Below, piece by piece: positions 55,146 through 64,000 of a stretch of DNA of 64,000 nt (its first letter is position 1; each line of letters opens with the position of its first letter). This stretch comes from Rana temporaria. Lineage: Eukaryota; Chordata; Amphibia; Anura; Ranidae. A program made the position numbers and the translations under genes. Location: NCBI RefSeq assembly GCF_905171775.1, contig NC_053499.1, positions 82,916,907-82,980,906 of the forward strand. The letters are read 5' to 3'. Below the pieces are notes generated by a model. The model searched no databases, had not been told where the DNA came from, and worked only from the letters and a program-made list of their open reading frames with translations.

Positions 55146-55248
55146 CCATTAATGAATGAATGAATGAATGAATGAATGAAAAACTTATAAAGCGCGGCGC
55201 ATGCGAACTGAATCGCTTCTGGGCGCTAGTTGTTCGTGTCTCATGACA

Positions 55249-58240
55249 TCAAAAGAGCAGAGTTTTGATCTGTCTTCTGAAAGTCAGGTGGTTTTCCTCC
55301 AACCGAATGCTGGTTGGTAAAGCGTTCCATAGTCTAGGACCCTGAAAAGCAAACCTTCTTTCTCCTTTGGACTTGTATTTGGTTTTTGGTACCCTGACCA
55401 GATTTTGGTCGGTGGATCGCAGAACGCGATTCGAATTGTGAGGTTCTATCTTGTCGCAAAGATATTGCGGAGCCTTCCCGTGGATGCACTTATGTGTCAG
55501 GCAGAGTGCTTTAAATGCAATTCTGTCTTTTACTGGCAGCCAGTGAAGGGTTCTCAACGAAGGTGAGATTGATTCCCATTTTTTTTTCCCCAGTCACCAG
55601 TCTGGCAGCCGTATTCTGAACGACTTGCAGACGGGAGATTTGGTACTTTGGGAGTCCGAGGTACAGGGCGTTAGCATAGTCCAGTCTGGAATTCACAATT
55701 GTTCCCACCACGACTGCTACGTCTTCTTTGGGGATAAATGGAATAAGTCTGCGTAGTAGGCGCAACAGATGGTGCGCTTCGCTGACTACTGACCCTATTT
55801 GTGCGTCCATTGTCATGAAGGTGTCGAAGATGACCCCGAGACTTTTGACTTTGGAGCTAGGGGTGATGATTTGGCCCAGAATGGGCGGGGGTGTCCAGGT
55901 TGTTGCCAGTTGACTCTTTCGGCTGGCGTGAAACATAAGGAGTTCTGTTTTTGAACTGTTGAGTTTAAGATAACTCTTTGTCATCCAGTTTTCTATCAAA
56001 GAGAGACATTTCTCTAAACTGGGATGATGATCCTTTTTGTTGCAGATGCGAAAATACAGTTGCGTATCATCTGCATAAGAGTGATAGAGTAGTTCTTGGC
56101 TACTGATAATATCAAAGAGAGGGCGAAGATAGATGTTGAAAAGCACCGGTGACAGGGGGGATCCTTGGGGGACTCCACATGACACCGTGCGCTTTTCCGA
56201 CGTGAAAGAACCCAATTTAACTGTTTGTGATCGGTTTTCAAGAAAGGAAAAAAACCATGGTAAATCACCTTCTGCGACTTCTGCTACCTTGGCTAGTCGC
56301 ATCAGTAACAGTTTGTGGTCTACCGTGTCAAAGGCTGCGCTTAGGTCCAGCAGAACCAGGAGACAAGATTCTCCTTCGTCTGCGGCCTCGAGGGCATCGT
56401 CCCATATTTTGAGTAAGGCCGTTTCTGTCCCGTGTCCGGGACGGAAGCCTGATTGTAATGGATCCAGTAGATTGTGGGTATCTAGATGCTGTTGCAGCTG
56501 TTGTACCACTACTTTCTCCATTATCTTGGAGAGAACATTTAGGCCTGTTATGGGACGGCGGTGAGTTGGGTCCTTGGGATCCAGGTTAGGTTTTTTCAAG
56601 ATGGGCTGGATTGTGCCCTCTTTCAACAGGGATGGCACTGTGCCTTCCTTAAATGACTGGTTTATAAGCTGTGTGATGGGTGGTGCCAGGATGTCGGCAC
56701 ATTCCTTCAGCAGTTTGGTGGGGATGATATCATTGGGCGATGTGCTGTTCCGCAAAGCACCAATGATATTTTTTGTGGTATCGATGGAGATCGGTTCCAG
56801 AGTGAACTTTGTTGATTGTAGAGCGTTTCTGTGGGTGTTTTGTGGTTGATTGACGGTGGGGTTGAGGGGGGTATTGTTTTGCAAGATGCTTTCCCGGATT
56901 CTTTCAATTTTGTTGATGAAGAAATCCGATAGTTCATTACAGAACTCTTGGGTGTCTGAGTTGGGGACTTCAAGACATCCTGGATTCATGGTCTGGGTGA
57001 CCATCTTGAAGAGTTCGTGGGGGCGGTTTAGGGCGCTGTTAATCGCCATAGAAAAATGATGTTTCTTGGCTTTGAAGATTTCTTTATAATATTGTGTTGT
57101 TATTGCCTTGTAGATGATGAGGTTATCCTCTGCAGGGCTTCTTTTCCAGGCGGCTTCCGCCCTTCTGCGCTCTTGCTTCAGAAGCGACAGCTGGTTGTTG
57201 AACCAGCCAGACTTTCTTTTTCGGATGCAGGCTTTGCGTTTCGGTGCTACTAAATCGGCTGACTGTAGCAGGGCTGCGTTTATGGCATCCAGTGTATCTG
57301 CGGCTGTTTGATGTGGATGGATTGTTTTGATTCTGTTTCCCAAGGTAGATTTAAAGAGTTCCGAATGGAGCTTCTTCTGAGATCTAGCCCAGTGTATTGT
57401 CACCGGCTTGGGTGCTTTTATCACTGGGGGAATTTTGGAGATTATGAAATTGATTGCATGGTGGTCTGTCCATGGCAATGGTTCATTTTCTAAAATGCTT
57501 ATTTTCAGATTTTGTCTGAAAATTAGGTCGAGTGTGTGACCTGAAGCATGTGTTGGCCCGCATATAAGTTGCTGTAGCCCTAATCCCTCCAGGTGATCGA
57601 TGCAGGCGTCCGCAATGGGATCCTGTGCGGAGTTGGCCCACAGATTAAAGTCCCCGAGCAGCAAAAGATGTTTGCTGTTAAGGGTATAAGTGGATATGAA
57701 CTCCGTTAAAGATGGCAAAAACTGCGATTTTGGCCCAGGTGGCCTATAGCAGAGGAGAATGTGAACAGTCTCCTGGGGGGAAGTTTGAAGTTGAAGAGTA
57801 AGGGTTTCCATGAATGGAAGAGGATTTTGAAGGACCGGCTTAGTGATTGTAATGTGATTCTTGTGGATCACCGCCAGGCCTCCTCCTCTTTGCCCTATTC
57901 TGTTTTCCGTTATAATGCAATAGTTTTCTGGCACCAATTCTCCGAGAATGGTGTTGCAGTCGTCTGAGAGCCAGCTTTCTGTAATAAAGAGGCAGTCTAG
58001 ATCGTTTTGTAGTAAGAAATCTTGGATTTCTAATCAGTGTTTTACTGCCGATCTTGTGTTGATCAAAGCACATGATATGTGCTTGAGCTGGGTTAAATAG
58101 TTTACATTTTTGATGGTCGATCGTCGATCGAATCTCAAAAGTTGCTCTATTTTTAAGGCCTTTTTGGTGACGGCTGGTAATGCTGTTGCGAATTGTCTCA
58201 GACCCCGAATAGAGTCCGCAGAGTATCGCAGATTAGCCAT
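55249..58240 (-). pseudogene. L2-clade ORF2 (endonuclease-RT), two lesions
   Basis: ATG 58240 (MANLRYSADSIRG) opens the frame. A TGA at about 58031-58033 interrupts it, then LFITESWLSDD (endonuclease) continues in phase. From 57937 808 codons are open: GGGLAVIHK, LLLLGDFNLWAN, WTDHHAINFII (endonuclease catalytic blocks), then RT blocks KEGTIQPILKKP, LLDLSAAFDTVDHKLL, CGVPQGSPLSPVLFNIYL and YHSYADDTQLYF (YADD near 56075). At 55575 a run of nine A shifts the frame; the C-terminal part LRTLHWLPVKDRIAFKAL to RLWNALPTSIR follows to the stop near 55249. The RT motifs and VQNTAARLV/LHWLPVKDR tail identify the L2 clade. Total about 990 codons, the usual size. Confidence 0.92.
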
Positions 58241-59150
58241 TGTCGCCAGTCACATTGTCGTCAGTCTTTCCTAATTGCGGCGGCCGCGAATGAGGCCTGG
58301 TCTGGCGCGGATGCGGGAAGAGCCGCGAGACGCCGGACGTGATGGGTGGAAGACTGTCCAAGTAAGCCGTCACTCGTTGAGTCTTCTCTCCCCAATTGGT
58401 CCAGAGGAAGGCGAAAAACCCCAGGCGTGCTGTGCCAATCTGCAGCGATCGGGGGAAAAAATTCCTTCCTGACCCCTTAACGGCGATCGGTGCAACCCTG
58501 GATCAATTGGCTAGGGGGTGTGGGGTCTTAGTCCTGTTTTTTTTGTGCTGTGTCTGCAGCAGCCGAGAGCTGGGAGGACCCTGCCTGGCTGCACTATCCC
58601 TGGGGAGAGCCGACTCGTTTGAGAGCGTCCTGCTCTCACTATCCCTGGGGTGAGCAGACTAAGATGAGAGCGTCTGCTGCACCGCTGAATCTATATAGCA
58701 AGAGTTCCAACTTTATTAGCTGCAAGCTTGTTCTGGATCAGTGATTGAAAAAAAATAATAATGAAGACTCCTGTCTTACCTCCTGTTTCAAACTCCTGGT
58801 TTTTAACTCCGGCACTTTTGATCAAAGAATGCACTTCTGATCAGAGAGTCCACATGTGAAGCCACCATCATTGGGAGCCAGCTCCTCTAGGAGCTTGTAC
58901 AGCCACTTTATACTCACCTGTGAAGACCTGTAAACAAACCCACACCTGTGAACAATTAAACCCTCCCCTTAATTAGCAGAAAGGAAAAAGAAAAAAAGCT
59001 GTTTAAAAAGTGTCAGAGAAAAAGAGGGGAAAAAAAATCTGCAAGCAGAAGCAGATAATAGCCAACTCCTGGTTTTTAACTCCGGCACTTTTGATCAAAG
59101 AATGCACTTCTGATCAGAGAGTCCACATGTGAAGCCACCATCATTGGGAG
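58241..59150 (-). promoter_or_regulatory. L2 5' leader with partial tandem unit
   Basis: About 900 non-coding bases upstream of ORF2. A 90-base block (AACTCCTGGTTTTTAACTCC on +) occurs at 58791-58880 and identically at 59064-59153, so the leader starts with a repeated unit of 273 bases. No ORF1 is recognised. Repeated 5' units serve as promoter monomers in some LINEs; that role here is inference. Confidence 0.6.
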
Positions 59151-59157
59151 CCATTAA

Positions 59158-60581
59158 CAATGGGTCGGGCAGGTGGAATGTTTTCATTTTTGTGAATCTT
59201 GGGCAGTGTATAAATTACTGGTATTCTACAATACGAAGGTGCCAAATATTTTCTCTCCTTCAGATTTAAGGCCCCAGTGTAGTACCCCCATTCGATCAGA
59301 GCATCAAGCTGCATTTTGTAAGGTTCAGTGGGGTCTGACCCTAATTTCTTATATGTAGTGGTATCACCCAACAACTGAACTAGTTGGGTGTGATAAAAAT
59401 CCTTGTCTAACACTACAACCCCTCCTCCTTTGTCCGCTGGACGGATGACGATATTCTTCCTTTCCTCCAGCGATTTAATGCCTTCCTTGATATATTGAGG
59501 ATTCACTCCTTTCTTCAAAGGGAGTTCTTCAATATCTTTCAGCACTGATTGCTTGAAAACTTCAATGAAGTGATTATTGGTTACTTGGGGGTTGAACAGG
59601 GATTTATTTTTAAGACCACTGTCCACCTTTGTTTGCACAACATTACTTTTCATGGTGGATGTTACTGGGTGGCTGAGGAAATACTTTTTCATATTTAATT
59701 TTAGGATGAATTTGTGCGTGTCTATATAGACATTGAACTTATTCATCGTTCTTCTTGGGGCACATTTGAGACCTGTATTCAGGACATTAAGTTCATTAGA
59801 GCTCAATGTGACTTTACTTAAATTGTAGATCCCTGTAGTCAGACATCCCGAGGCCGTTTTTTTGGGATTGTTTCCGTCGACCTGCTCTACAGCCTCTGTT
59901 TATCTTGGGTAAGATTCTCGTTCCCTCTGTGGAGGGTTCTGGTTGACATTCCTGTCCCCATTTTTGTTGTTCATATGGTATGGTTTCCTCTTCGGAGTGC
60001 CGCCTCTTCCTCCCCTCCCCCGATGTCCTAAAAAAGGCTGTTGAGTATATTGGTTGCCATAGTATCCCTCTGTCAGAGGTTGGAATCTATTGGTCGTATA
60101 TACATGTTCCGAGCCTGGGTAATAGTCAGGGGGAGGATGGTGATGATAAGGTTGATAGTCATGCTGTGGAGGATAATTATAATAATCCTTCCTACCATAT
60201 AATTGGGGAGTTCGGGGAGACTGGTGTTTATTGACTGTATTGATGACTCTCTCTCTCGTTCCTGGGTGTCTGCTGAGCATTTGCAGCCACTCCTCCCTCA
60301 ATAACAACATTGACCATCCCTACACTTTGCCAAGCATAAATCTTATTAGTTTTAAAATCCTCAGAATCTCGGTTAAATTTCTTAACCGTCCTTTTTTGAA
60401 CGTCTTTGTCTATTTTCTCTAATTTCTTTTTCATATTGTCATTAAAATCCTTAAATAAACTGGTTTCCTTAATTGGCTCTAATTTCGTCTGTAGTGATTG
60501 AATTTCTTCATTCAGCAAACTCAATTTAATTTGTTTCCTTTTCAGAACCAAATTCTGTAGCTCTTTCCCTACCCTATTAAA

Positions 60582-60628
<47 letters not shown>

Positions 60629-60812
60629 TATATGTATAAAAAATAAAACAACCATATATATAAAAAACAAAAACAGCATACAAAGAGTAAACAAATGAAT
60701 AAAAAATTATTAGGATGAATTTAAAGCACAGGGTAGACTGCACATGAGTTGGGTTATGGGTTGCTGCTATCTGGTACCCAAAACTAAAACAGTCCAAACA
60801 CACAAAAAACAA
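59158..60812 (-). pseudogene. Penelope-like element N-terminal part (broken)
   Basis: On the - strand from about 60590: a lysine/glutamate-rich coiled-coil-like region (ELQNLVLKRKQIKLSLLNEE, KKKLEKIDKDVQKRTVKKFN), a frameshift near 60230-60310, then a Tyr/Pro/His/Gly-rich segment (YYNYPPQHDYQPYHHHPPPD, RGRGGRGG), a TAA at about 59900, and the RT start IVIRPADKGGGVVVLDKDFY, TLPKIHKNENIPPARPIVNG. The residues before 60590 run into an AT microsatellite and are not credible coding. It joins in phase with 55145 across the L2 insertion. Confidence 0.85.
60586..60635. repeat. (AT)n microsatellite
   Basis: About 17 AT units followed by CACATATATATATG. It lies upstream of the PLE coding start and spoils any frame there. 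Confidence 0.9.
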
Positions 60813-60852
60813 TCAGCGCAGACCAGACACCTCTTCATTATTTTCAGTCTAT

Positions 60853-61346
60853 AGCCCTGTACACACGGGCCAGAATCTCGTCAGGAAAAAATATGTTTTT
60901 TTTCCTGCGAGATTCTTGGCAAGATTCTCTTGCCGGCTGAGTGTACACACACTCCATTCAAAAGAACTGCCGCTCTTTTGAATGGCACAAACGCGGTAAA
61001 GTCATCGACTATAACGAGCATGCGCTCGTCACATTTGATGCCATTGCCGCCATCTTGCTACACCCTACCTATGCCTTGGAAGCTACCGTGCATGCGTCAA
61101 AGTCATTTCGAGCATACACGGGTTTCCACGGCGGCAGGCGCTAGGGTTTCTTGGCAGGAAAACACTGCAGAGAATCAAGACGAGAAAATAGAGAGCAGGT
61201 TCTCTATTTTTCTTGTCTAGATTCTGGGCAGTTCTCTTGATGAGAACCCTCAAAGCCTCGTACACACGCACAGTTTACTCGAGAAAGCTCTGCCAGCAGT
61301 TTTCCTGCTGGTTCTTGCCGAGAAAACCGAGCGTGCGTACGAGGCT
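60853..61346. mobile_element. MITE with CGTACACACG terminus, copy 2
   Basis: Ends AGCCCTGTACACACGGGCC and GCGTGCGTACGAGGCT. It is the reverse complement of 12119..12610 along its length (GAGAACCTGCTCT/GAGAGCAGGTTCTC, CATGCGTCAAAGTCATTTCG). Confidence 0.78.
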
Positions 61347-61797
61347 TATGTTATGGTTCTCTTGCCCTAGGTGCTGCAGCTCTCTTAAAAATCCACTGGG
61401 TGGCGGACTAAAATCTGAAACATACAAAGGAAGAGAGAGCGCACAACTGCCCTAGTGTGATACCGGTTTAAATGATTAAAATGCAAAATCAAAGGTAGAG
61501 GGTTGCACTCACAAACTTTGGAATTCAGATCGCATGTACAGAAAGAAATATGCCTCCTCTCTTGGTCTGGGTGGCTGGGTTGGCTTCAAAACCTGGTATG
61601 GGATGTTCGTATGAGCCCAGCCTCCACGTTCCGCCAAGTGGTGCAAGCTGCTATGCACGCTTGCGGTCCAGCCGGAGCTGCGTGGCGTCACTCGCGGCCG
61701 AAGAGTGTCGCGTTTCCTCTAACAAACGGTTGCCAAGACTATATGTTTCAGAGATTATTTACTCAAATTCACCCATAATATATTTATTTTAATCTAA
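61347..61797. other. No gene; possible PLE 5' terminal sequence
   Basis: Contains a GC-rich stretch (TGCGGTCCAGCCGGAGCTGCG). It lies beyond the PLE N-terminus on the - strand, where a terminal repeat is expected, but I could not match it to the 3' side. Confidence 0.3.
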
Positions 61798-63003
61798 ATA
61801 GGGTTTGGTTCGGACATTTGGGTTTTTTGTACCCGAACCCGAACAATTTGCTGTAAATTTGGGTTCGGGTCCGGTGTTCGGCAATGTAATGGCGGGCTGC
61901 AGGGCAGCCAATCACCATTTGTTTTACTCCTGTGACTAAGAAGCCATCACAGCCATGCCTACTAATGGCATGGCTATGATTGGCCAGTGCAGCATGTGAC
62001 CCAGACTCTATATAAGCTAGAGGGACATAGCACAGCTTGTCACTCTGCTTTAGATAGGGTAGGGAAAGGCTGCTGCTAATCTGATCTGAGGGAGAGAATT
62101 AGATAGGAGTCAGACTGCAACCAGCGCTGCTTATGTTCCTGTGAGATACTCTGCATTAGATACTTTAGGGAAAGGTTCCCGATTTTTCTTATAGGGAGAG
62201 AAATATATAGGAGTCAGTCCTGCTTCACAAATCAAATTGCAGCATCACTGCATATGTTCCTGTGAGATACTCTGCATATTGCAGCAGCACTGCATATGTT
62301 CCTGTGAGATACTCTGCATATTGCACTAGCACTGCATATGTTCCTGTGAGATACTCTGCATTAGATACTTTAGGGAAAGGTTCCCGATTGTGCTTATAGG
62401 GAGAGAAATATATAGGAGTCAGTCCTGCTTCACAAATCATATTACACCAGCACTGCATATGTTACTGTGAAATACACCCTTTATATACTTTTTTTTCTAT
62501 TGTGCTATTCAAAAAACATCCATTTAGGGAGAAATTTTTTTTTGCAGTGTTTCCTCCAGTGTTTGCAGTGTTTCCTCCATATCTGTACGTGTGAGATAAA
62601 CACTTTAGCCAGTGTTCTTCTATTGTTCTATTCAAAAATCACCCATTTAGGGCAAAAATATATATTTTGCAGTGTTTCCTCTAGTGTTTGCAGTGTTTCG
62701 TGGTGAAGATAAACACTTTAGCTAGTGTTCTTCTATTGTTCTACTAAAAAAACACCCATTTAGGGCAAAAAAATATATTTTACATTTTTTTTCCTCCAGT
62801 GTTTGCAGTCTTGCCTGCATATCTGTACGTGTGAGATACACACTTGACATACTGTTTTCTATTGTGTTATTAAAAAAATAATATTTTGGGAAAATATTTT
62901 TTTTTTTGGTGTGTTTCCTGCATATCTGTAGGTGTGAGATAAACACTTTAGCTAGTGTACTTCTATTGTTCTATTCAAAAAACACCCATTTAGGGCAAAA
63001 AAA
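61798..63003. repeat. Tandem-repeat block with TATA-bearing start
   Basis: It begins with CCCGAACCCGAACA/TTGGGTTCGGGT inverted words and ACTCTATATAAGC (62007). Then a ~45-base unit (GCACTGCATATGTTCCTGTG...) repeats three to four times (62250-62350) within a longer ~200-base duplication (62140-62465). From 62490 a ~115-125-base unit (TCTATTGTTCTATTCAAAA, CACCCATTTAGGG, CAGTGTTTCCTC) repeats about five times. Non-coding. Confidence 0.75.
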
Positions 63004-63352
63004 ATAGGATTTTTGTACTCACCGTAAAATCCATTTCTCTGAGTTCATAGACGGACACAGCATCCTTGACAGTAGGGTTATGCACCTTCCTTCCAGGAGA
63101 GACTTAGGCAGAAATTTACAGCACTTAAAGCATTAAAACCTTTCCTAAGTGCCGCACCTCCCAGGGGGCGTGGCTCCCCAGGTATAACCCACACCCTGCT
63201 CTAGCAGCCCCAGTTCGTAACGAGCAGTACAATCAAAGGAGGGGTGGGTGCTGTGTCCGTCTATGAACTCAGAGAAATGGATTTTACGGTGAGTACAAAA
63301 ATCCTATTTTCTCTTCCGTTCATAGACGGACACAGCATCCTTGACAGTAGGG
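63004..63352. repeat. DIRS terminal inverted repeat with hairpin, second element
   Basis: 63004-63078 (AATAGGATTTTTGTACTCACC, GTAAAATCCATTTCTCTGAG, TTCATAGACGGACACAGCATC) is inverted at 63249-63310 and partly repeated directly at 63319-63352 (TCATAGACGGACACAGCATCC). It has the same plan as 48057..48390. ACGGTGAGTAC is a 5' splice-site consensus word in the inverted copy. Confidence 0.78.
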
Positions 63353-63460
63353 ACGTCCCCAAGCAGTGTCAAAAATATTTCGAGGGGTGGGAACAAACAA
63401 CACAGCAAACCAAGCTTCACCCCAAACAAAACGGAGTTACTCAACGGAGGAACTCCAACC

Positions 63461-64000
63461 TTAAACTGCCGTCTGTAACACCCTGCGGCCGAAGGAGGCA
63501 TCAGAAGATGCACTCACATCCACCTTGTAAAACTTTGAAAAGGTGTGGACCGACGACCAGGTCGCTGCCTTACACACCTGTAACACAGAGGCTTGATGTC
63601 GGAAAGCCCAAGAGGCACCGATCGCCCTGGTCGAATGCGCCGTGACCCGAAAAGGAGGCGCCCGCCCCCTCAGGGCATAGGCCTGAAGCACAACCTGTCG
63701 GATCCACCTGGAAATGGTGGCCAACGAGACTGCCAGAACCTTTCTGGGACCAGACTCCGACACGAACAGTGAGTCCGACTTCCGGAACGGAGCCGTCGCC
63801 GATAAGTAAACTCGAAGGGCCCGAACTACATCCAGAGAATGTAAAGTGGCCTCCTTCTGGTTTTTCGGCTGAGGACATAATGATGGAAGAACGATGTCCT
63901 CATTAATGTGAAAGGCCGAAACGACCTTTGGAAGAAAAGACGGCTGCGGACGCAGCACCGCCTTATCCTGATGGATGACCAAGTCCGCCAGTTTAGAAAC
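63461..64000 (-). CDS. DIRS tyrosine recombinase, 5'-partial
   Basis: The frame is open from the window edge to the stop at 63461-63463, about 179 codons. It includes PSFLPKVVSAFHINEDIVLP, SLDVVRALRVYLSATAPFRK, LFVSESGPRKVLAVS, TISRWIRQVV, the HxxR box in AHSTRAIGAS, CKAATWSSVHTFSKFY (catalytic tyrosine region) and KVDVSASSDASFGRRVLQTAV at the end. The first catalytic arginine lies outside the window. No lesion is visible, in contrast to the homologue at 47281..47972. Reading is toward the terminal hairpin at 63004..63352, as expected for a DIRS 3' end. Confidence 0.88.
   Translation of the reverse strand, partial: VSKLADLVIHQDKAVLRPQPSFLPKVVSAFHINEDIVLPSLCPQPKNQKEATLHSLDVVRALRVYLSATAPFRKSDSLFVSESGPRKVLAVSLATISRWIRQVVLQAYALRGRAPPFRVTAHSTRAIGASWAFRHQASVLQVCKAATWSSVHTFSKFYKVDVSASSDASFGRRVLQTAV

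Larger units (their letters stand above)
55153..59150 (-). mobile_element. L2-clade LINE inserted in the PLE
   Basis: A 3998-bp element flanked by CCATTAA at 55146-55152 and 59151-59157. The 3' end (left side) is a (CATT)n tail, seen on + as repeated TGAA units at 55153-55180. The 5' end has a 273-base-spaced repeated promoter-like unit. Full length from 5' leader to tail, which is rare for LINE copies. Confidence 0.88.

Noticed and set aside
62225..62465. CRISPR-like array
   Set aside because: Units are adjacent tandem repeats without unique spacers, in vertebrate DNA.

Overview
The window looks like intronic or intergenic DNA from a vertebrate with a large, transposon-packed genome. An anuran amphibian (ranid-like frog) fits best: Penelope-like, DIRS, Tc1/mariner, L1, L2, CR1, Gmr1-like gypsy and class I ERV sequences occur together with very many non-coding TIR elements. 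The frog assignment is inference; vertebrate is well supported. I found one piece of host gene: a 168-bp exon at 21602..21769 (- strand) of an SLC6 monoamine transporter, most like the noradrenaline/adrenaline transporter, with both splice sites visible. The host gene therefore runs on the - strand here and nearly all the rest is transposon-derived.

Layout. 0-3.3 kb: an open Penelope-like (PLE) RT-endonuclease frame cut by the window edge, a MITE and a second decayed PLE. 3.3-4.1 kb: a TTAA-flanked element. 4.3-11.5 kb: a decayed L1, split at 6.87-8.55 kb by a non-coding foldback element that carries a hammerhead-ribozyme-like motif and is flanked by a 14-bp target duplication; the L1 3' part is followed by a ~0.9-kb near-identical tandem copy. 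11.5-16 kb: MITEs and a CR1 scrap. 16.1-18.1 kb: a Gmr1-like gypsy relic (SCAN-like gag, then integrase, - strand) with two MITEs. 18.1-21.5 kb: repeats. 21.6 kb: host exon. 21.9-24.5 kb: two Tc1-like elements, one holding a solo LTR and one cut by a MITE. 25.3-28.8 kb: MITEs, one split by the 5' half of another L1. 28.8-38.3 kb: a Tc1-like element hosting an 8.1-kb class I ERV with nearly identical LTRs, a 5-bp target duplication and decayed gag, pol and env.

38.5-45.5 kb: an inverted-repeat complex with nested palindromes, a tRNA-derived SINE, an exact hAT MITE and a long AC repeat. 45.5-48.4 kb: a decayed DIRS element (gag-like, RT-RNase H, tyrosine recombinase, terminal hairpin). 48.4-49.2 kb: minisatellites, a GT/AT microsatellite and a perfect 104-bp-arm hairpin. 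49.6-52.1 kb: a CACTA-like TIR element with nested MITEs. 52.1-60.8 kb: a PLE on the - strand with a second hammerhead-like motif, split by a nearly complete L2-clade LINE (55153..59150) inside an exact 7-bp target duplication. 60.9-63 kb: MITE and tandem repeats. 63.0-64.0 kb: a second DIRS with an open tyrosine recombinase frame running off the window.

The elements do not cooperate as a pathway. The value lies in nesting order, intact boundaries, small ribozyme-like RNAs, hairpins, and near-intact enzymes (L2 ORF2, DIRS recombinase, PLE RT-EN). All sequence comparisons were made by eye on this window alone.
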